This document shows, in pieces, positions 59,705 through 64,000 of a DNA stretch of 64,000 nt. The position numbers and the translations under genes are program-made. Position 1 is the stretch's first letter. Every line of letters begins with the position of its first letter. A model generated the notes under the pieces. It saw only the letters and a list, made by a program, of their open reading frames with translations, did not search any database and was not told the DNA's origin. This DNA is from Pseudoflavonifractor sp. An44 (GTDB lineage Bacteria; Bacillota; Clostridia; Oscillospirales; Oscillospiraceae): NCBI RefSeq assembly GCF_002161675.1, contig NZ_NFIH01000003.1, positions 62,001 to 126,000 of the forward strand, given 5' to 3'.

Positions 59705-62700
59705 ATGGCACGTAAGTTCAAAACTATGGACGGCAACACCGCTGCCGCTCACGTGTCCTACGCATTCACAGAGGTTGCGGGTATTTACCCCATCACTCCG
59801 TCCAGCCCCATGGCTGACAATGTGGATCAGTGGGCCGCTGCTGGCCGGAAGAATATCTTCGGCCAGACCGTGAAGGTTGTGGAGATGCAGTCCGAGGCCG
59901 GCGCTGCCGGTACCGTCCACGGCTCTCTGGCCGCTGGCGCCCTGACCACCACCTACACCGCGTCTCAGGGTCTGCTGCTGATGATCCCCAACATGTACAA
60001 GATTGCCGGTGAGCTGCTGCCCACCGTGTTCCATGTCTCCGCCCGTACTGTGGCCAGCCATGCTCTGAACATCTTTGGTGATCACTCCGACGTTATGGCC
60101 TGCCGTCAGACCGGCTTTGCCATGCTGTGTGAGTCCAACCCCCAGGAGGTTATGGACCTGGCTGCTGTGGCTCACCTGGCCACCCTGAAGAGCCGCGTCC
60201 CCTTCATCAACTTCTTCGATGGCTTCCGTACCTCTCACGAGATCCAGAAGGTCGCCGTTTGGGACTACGAGGATCTGGCCGAGATGTGCGACATGGACGC
60301 TGTGGCCGCGTTCCGCGCCCGCGCTCTCAACCCCGATCACCCCGTGATGCGCGGTTCTCACGAGAACGGCGACATCTTCTTCCAGCACCGTGAGGCCTCC
60401 AACCCCTACTACGATGCCGTTCCCGAGATCGTGGAGGAGTACATGGGCAAGGTCAACGAGAAGCTGGGCACCAACTACCAGCTGTTCAACTACTACGGCG
60501 CTGCCGACGCTGACCGCGTCATCATCGCCATGGGCTCCATCTGCGACGTGGCCGAGGAAGTCATCGACTACCTCAACGCTCACGGCGAGAAGGTGGGTCT
60601 GGTGAAGGTCCGTCTGTATCGTCCTTTCCGTGCCGACAAGCTGCTGGCTGCCATCCCCGCCACCTGCAAGCAGATCGCTGTGCTGGACCGCACCAAGGAG
60701 CCCGGCGCTCAGGGCGAGCCTCTGTACCTGGACGTTGTCACCGCTCTGGCCAACGCTGGCCGCAACGACATCCGTGTCATCGGTGGCCGTTATGGTCTGG
60801 GCTCCAAGGACACTCCCCCCGCCAGCGTGTTCGCTGTGTATGAGGAGATGACCAAGGCTGATGCCAAGCGTCTGTTCACTCTGGGCATCAAGGACGACGT
60901 GACCCACCTGTCCCTGGAGGAGAAGCCCTCTCCCAACACTGCTGCCGAGGGCACCATCGAGTGCAAGTTCTGGGGTCTGGGCGGCGACGGTACCGTGGGC
61001 GCCAACAAGAACTCCATCAAGATCATCGGCGACCACACCGACAAGAACGTGCAGGCTTACTTCCAGTACGACTCCAAGAAGACTGGCGGCGTGACCATTT
61101 CCCACCTGCGCTTCGGCGACAAGGCCATCCGCAGCCCCTACTACATCAACAAGGCTGACTTCGTGGCCTGCCACGTGCCCAGCTACATCACCAAGGGCTT
61201 CCCCATCGTCCGTGACGTGAAGCCCGGCGGCGTGTTCCTGGTCAACTGCCAGTGGAACTTCGACGAGCTCAACCACCACCTGGATGCTGCTTCCAAGCGC
61301 TACATCGCTCAGAACAACATCCAGCTGTACATGATCAACGCCATCGACCTGGCCATCGAGATCGGTATGGGCAAGCGCACCAACACCATTCTCCAGTCCG
61401 CCTTCTTCGCTCTGGCCAACGTCATGCCCCAGGAGGACGGCATCCGCTACATGAAGGAAGCTGCCACCAAGTCCTACCTGAAGAAGGGCCAGGACGTGGT
61501 TGACATGAACCACAAGGCCATCGACCTGGGCGCCACCGCCTTCGTCAAGGTGGACGTGCCCGCCGACTGGGCTACCGCTGAGGATGCTCCCGCTGCCCAC
61601 AACTACGAGGGCAAGGCTGAGCTGGTGGCTCAGGTGGAGAACATCATGGAGCCCGTCAACAAGATGGACGGCGACTCCCTGCCCGTCTCCAAGTTTGTCG
61701 ACTGCGTGGACGGCACCTTCCAGCAGGGCGCTTCCGCTTACGAGAAGCGCGGCGTGGCCGTCACCGTGCCCGCCTGGAACGAGAGCACCTGTGTCCAGTG
61801 TAACCAGTGCTCCTACGTCTGCCCCCACGCCACCATCCGTCCCTTCGCTCTGACCGAGGAAGAGGCTGCTGCCGCTCCCGCCGGTTCCCAGATCGTGGAC
61901 ATCAAGGCTGGCGCTGGCAAGGGCAAGTATAAGTACTCCCTGGCCGTGTCCGCTCTGGATTGTATGGGCTGCGCCGTGTGCGTGGGCGTGTGTCCCACCA
62001 AGAGCCTGACCATGGTGCCCATGGAGCAGATGCTGTCCAAGCAGCCTGCCTTCGACTACATGGTCGCCAAGGTTGCCCCCAAGAAGGACATGGAGTCCGT
62101 GGCCAACGTCAAGGACAGCCAGTTCAAGCAGCCCCTGCTGGAGTTCTCTGGCTCCTGCGCCGGCTGTGCCGAGACCTCCTATGCCCGTCTGGTCACCCAG
62201 GTCTGCGGCGATCGTATGTATGTCTCCAACGCCACCGGTTGTTCCTCCATCTGGGGCGGCCCCGCTGCTACCTCTCCCTACTGCACCAACGCCGAGGGCA
62301 AGGGTCCCGCTTGGGCCAACTCCCTGTTCGAGGACAACGCCGAGCACGGCCTGGGTATGCTGGTTGGTGTCAAGCAGCGTCGTGAGAAGCTGGTTGAGGT
62401 CGTCACCGGTCTGACCACCGCCGACTGCGCCAGCGACGAGCTGAAGGCTGCCGCCGCTGAGTGGCTGGCCAAGCGCGACGAGGGCGAGGGTTCCAAGGAG
62501 CCTTCCGCCAAGCTGCTGGAGCTGGCTAAGACCTGCGACTGCGACGCTTGCCGTCAGGTCGTGGAGATGTCCGATCTGCTGGTGAAGAAGTCCGTGTGGA
62601 TCTTCGGCGGCGACGGCTGGGCTTACGACATCGGTTACGGCGGTCTGGACCACGTCCTGGCTTCCGGCGAGGATGTCAACGTCTTCGTCTTCGACACCGA

Positions 62701-63244
62701 GGTGTACTCCAACACCGGCGGACAGGCTTCCAAGTCCACCAACATCGGCCAGGTGGCTCAGTTCGCCGCTGCCGGTAAGACCGTGGGCAAGAAGAGCCTG
62801 TCTGAGATCGCCATGCAGTACGGCTACGTCTACGTGGCTCAGGTTGCCATGGGTGCCAACCCCAACCAGACCCTGGCTGCCATCCGTGAGGCTGAGGCCT
62901 ATCATGGTCCCTCCCTCATCATCGGCTACGCTCCCTGCGAGATGCACTCCATCAAGGGCGGCATGACCAACTGCCAGACCGAGATGAAGCGCGCTGTGGA
63001 GTGCGGCTACTGGAACCTGTTCCGCTACAATCCCACTCTGAAGGAGCAGGGCAAGAACCCCTTCACTCTGGATTCCAAGGCCCCCGCTGGCGGCTATCAG
63101 GAGTTCCTGATGAACGAGGCTCGCTACTCCTCCCTCACCCGCTCCTTCCCCGAGCGCGCCAAGGATCTGTTCGAGAAGAACGAGAAGGCCGCTATGGAGC
63201 GCTGGGAGCACCTGCAGAAGCTCATCGAGCTGTACGCTCAGTAA
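59705..63244 (+). CDS. nifJ: Pyruvate:ferredoxin (flavodoxin) oxidoreductase
   Basis: The 1179-residue protein is a single-chain, homodimeric type PFOR. It starts MDGNTAAAHVSYAFTEVAG with the first TPP-binding region (YPITPSSPM). A gamma-like domain follows, then two [4Fe-4S] motifs CVQCNQCSYVCPHA and CMGCAVCVGVCPTK (about 700 and 755), then the TPP domain with GCAETSY, GDGWAYDIGYGGLDH and YSNTGGQASKST. It turns pyruvate and CoA into acetyl-CoA, CO2 and reduced ferredoxin, the core of anaerobic energy metabolism. The ATG follows AAAAGGAGGAAAC. Codon use is the most biased in the window, indicating very high expression. Confidence 0.98.
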   Translation: MARKFKTMDGNTAAAHVSYAFTEVAGIYPITPSSPMADNVDQWAAAGRKNIFGQTVKVVEMQSEAGAAGTVHGSLAAGALTTTYTASQGLLLMIPNMYKIAGELLPTVFHVSARTVASHALNIFGDHSDVMACRQTGFAMLCESNPQEVMDLAAVAHLATLKSRVPFINFFDGFRTSHEIQKVAVWDYEDLAEMCDMDAVAAFRARALNPDHPVMRGSHENGDIFFQHREASNPYYDAVPEIVEEYMGKVNEKLGTNYQLFNYYGAADADRVIIAMGSICDVAEEVIDYLNAHGEKVGLVKVRLYRPFRADKLLAAIPATCKQIAVLDRTKEPGAQGEPLYLDVVTALANAGRNDIRVIGGRYGLGSKDTPPASVFAVYEEMTKADAKRLFTLGIKDDVTHLSLEEKPSPNTAAEGTIECKFWGLGGDGTVGANKNSIKIIGDHTDKNVQAYFQYDSKKTGGVTISHLRFGDKAIRSPYYINKADFVACHVPSYITKGFPIVRDVKPGGVFLVNCQWNFDELNHHLDAASKRYIAQNNIQLYMINAIDLAIEIGMGKRTNTILQSAFFALANVMPQEDGIRYMKEAATKSYLKKGQDVVDMNHKAIDLGATAFVKVDVPADWATAEDAPAAHNYEGKAELVAQVENIMEPVNKMDGDSLPVSKFVDCVDGTFQQGASAYEKRGVAVTVPAWNESTCVQCNQCSYVCPHATIRPFALTEEEAAAAPAGSQIVDIKAGAGKGKYKYSLAVSALDCMGCAVCVGVCPTKSLTMVPMEQMLSKQPAFDYMVAKVAPKKDMESVANVKDSQFKQPLLEFSGSCAGCAETSYARLVTQVCGDRMYVSNATGCSSIWGGPAATSPYCTNAEGKGPAWANSLFEDNAEHGLGMLVGVKQRREKLVEVVTGLTTADCASDELKAAAAEWLAKRDEGEGSKEPSAKLLELAKTCDCDACRQVVEMSDLLVKKSVWIFGGDGWAYDIGYGGLDHVLASGEDVNVFVFDTEVYSNTGGQASKSTNIGQVAQFAAAGKTVGKKSLSEIAMQYGYVYVAQVAMGANPNQTLAAIREAEAYHGPSLIIGYAPCEMHSIKGGMTNCQTEMKRAVECGYWNLFRYNPTLKEQGKNPFTLDSKAPAGGYQEFLMNEARYSSLTRSFPERAKDLFEKNEKAAMERWEHLQKLIELYAQ

Positions 63245-63261
63245 GTTTCTCCCAAGCATTC

Positions 63262-63294
63262 AAAAGGACGCAGCCACCGGCTGCGTCCTTTTTT
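63262..63294 (+). terminator. Intrinsic terminator of nifJ
   Basis: AAAAGGACGCAGCC pairs with GGCTGCGTCCTTTT and is followed by more T residues. Confidence 0.92.
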
Positions 63295-63342
63295 ATACCA
63301 AACCATTCGACGTAATTCGACGCATAGCGGGGTGGCATAGAG

Positions 63343-63993
63343 ATGAATCTGGTGAAGCTGGTGTTGGATTTGATCTATCCGCCCCGCTGTCCCTTCTGTG
63401 GCCGTGTGCTGGAGGTGTGGGAGGAGGAAGGGCTGTGCCACCAGTGCCAAAAGACCCTTCCCTGGCAGCTGGAGGTCGGGAAACAGGTGGACTTCTGTGC
63501 CCGGTGCTTTTCCCCGCTGTGGTATCGGGGGAGTGTGCGCCGGGGAATGGAGCAGTTTAAGTTCCGGGGCGGGCAAATCCACGCCCGGCTGTTTGGCACC
63601 CTCATGGCCCAGTGCCTCCACGACCAGTGGGGTGAGGCGGTGGACTGTATCACCTGGGTGCCTGCGACCCGTCGGCGTCGGGGAGAACGGGGCTTTGACC
63701 AGTGTGAGCTGCTGGCCCGGGAGGTGGGGAATAACCTGGGCGTGGAAGTGGTGTCCGCCTTGGAGAAGGTGCGGGATACCAAGCAGCAGGCCCGCATTAC
63801 CTCCTCATCCGCCCGACAGGCCAACGTGACGGGAGCTTACGCGGCGCGGGAGGGAATCGACCTCACGGGGAAACAGGTGGTCCTGGTGGACGACGTGGTC
63901 ACCAGCGGGGCCACTATGGCCGAGTGCGCCGCCTGCCTGCGCATCGCCGGGGCGGAGAAGGTCATCGGGCTGACGGTGGCAAGGGCAAAATAA
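63343..63993 (+). CDS. comF: ComF family phosphoribosyltransferase-like protein
   Basis: The protein has 216 residues. An N-terminal zinc ribbon is shown by CPFCG, CHQC and CARC, and a C-terminal PRTase fold carries VVLVDDVVTSGATM (PRPP loop) and ERGFDQCELLA. ComF proteins help single-stranded DNA uptake in transformation, though many organisms carry them without known competence. The last base of its stop codon is the first base of an ATG (63993-63995), so another gene may start in the last eight bases of the window; that cannot be judged. Confidence 0.9.
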   Translation: MNLVKLVLDLIYPPRCPFCGRVLEVWEEEGLCHQCQKTLPWQLEVGKQVDFCARCFSPLWYRGSVRRGMEQFKFRGGQIHARLFGTLMAQCLHDQWGEAVDCITWVPATRRRRGERGFDQCELLAREVGNNLGVEVVSALEKVRDTKQQARITSSSARQANVTGAYAAREGIDLTGKQVVLVDDVVTSGATMAECAACLRIAGAEKVIGLTVARAK

Positions 63994-64000
63994 TGAATAA

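Noticed and set aside
59666-63259. A 1197-codon open frame on the minus strand opposite nifJ (also similar long antisense frames opposite groEL at 4211-6325 and alaS at 44428-47133).
   Set aside because: They translate to low-complexity Gly/His/Leu/Val-rich protein, lack ribosome-binding sites and lie exactly over highly biased GC-rich genes, where avoidance of certain codons keeps the complement open.

Overview
The window is about 60% GC and densely coded. It looks like a chromosomal segment of a Gram-positive gut Clostridia-class bacterium, probably an Oscillospiraceae relative in the Flavonifractor / Intestinimonas / Lawsonibacter range. That placement is an inference from CIRCE/HrcA heat-shock control, sigma-A-type promoters with strong AGGAGG sites, GatCAB, a T-box on alaS, Rrf2-linked Fe-S genes, a large pyruvate:ferredoxin oxidoreductase, and the codon and GC style. 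No rRNA, tRNA, CRISPR array, transposase or prophage was seen.

Layout. 1-4152: an incomplete gene start, an NfeD-QmcA pair, a THUMP rRNA methyltransferase and a lipid kinase. 4224-6335: groESL with promoter, CIRCE and terminator. 6469-7020: first copy of a roughly 550-nt highly structured non-coding element. 7119-11760: divergent HTH genes, hisJ-type phosphatase with rpiB, and a PMT-type glycosyltransferase with an inserted discoidin-like domain. 11952-16892: hrcA-grpE-dnaK-dnaJ under CIRCE. 16968-20297: a SIR2-STAND-repeat protein of the anti-phage NLR-like (Avs) type. 20382-26458: small hypothetical genes, an SSB-like protein, uracil-DNA glycosylase, gatCAB and thiamine pyrophosphokinase. 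26505-31279: cysK-iscS-iscU-rrf2 operon, an alpha/beta hydrolase and a second rrf2. 31276-35583: a GT39-like membrane enzyme and clpB with the third CIRCE. 35640-44118: amidohydrolase and a type I restriction-modification operon whose hsdS and following membrane-protein gene form an AT-rich island. 44156-47699: T-box, alaS with a duplicated 3' end, and a HIT protein. 48075-53619: serC-serA, a phosphopantetheinyl transferase, a glycolipid synthase with a flippase-like neighbour, and secG. 53666-54219: second copy of the structured element. 54327-64000: a membrane-anchored XRE regulator, a glycogen synthase with an unusual repeat-rich N-terminal extension, a YifB/ComM ATPase, nifJ and comF.

How the parts work together. 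Three chaperone loci (groESL, hrcA-grpE-dnaK-dnaJ, clpB) share the same HrcA operator and lie within 29 kb. Two defence systems (SIR2-STAND and type I RM) lie in a core-gene background. cysK, iscS and iscU, with two Rrf2 regulators, form a cysteine to Fe-S cluster module.

The most unusual signals are two families of non-coding, hairpin-rich repeats. Their copies keep base pairing while the paired bases change. Family 1 is the roughly 550-nt element (two copies). Family 2 is a roughly 140-190-nt element (three copies, at 194, 9571 and 47701). Both are candidates for undescribed structured RNAs or palindrome-type mobile elements.
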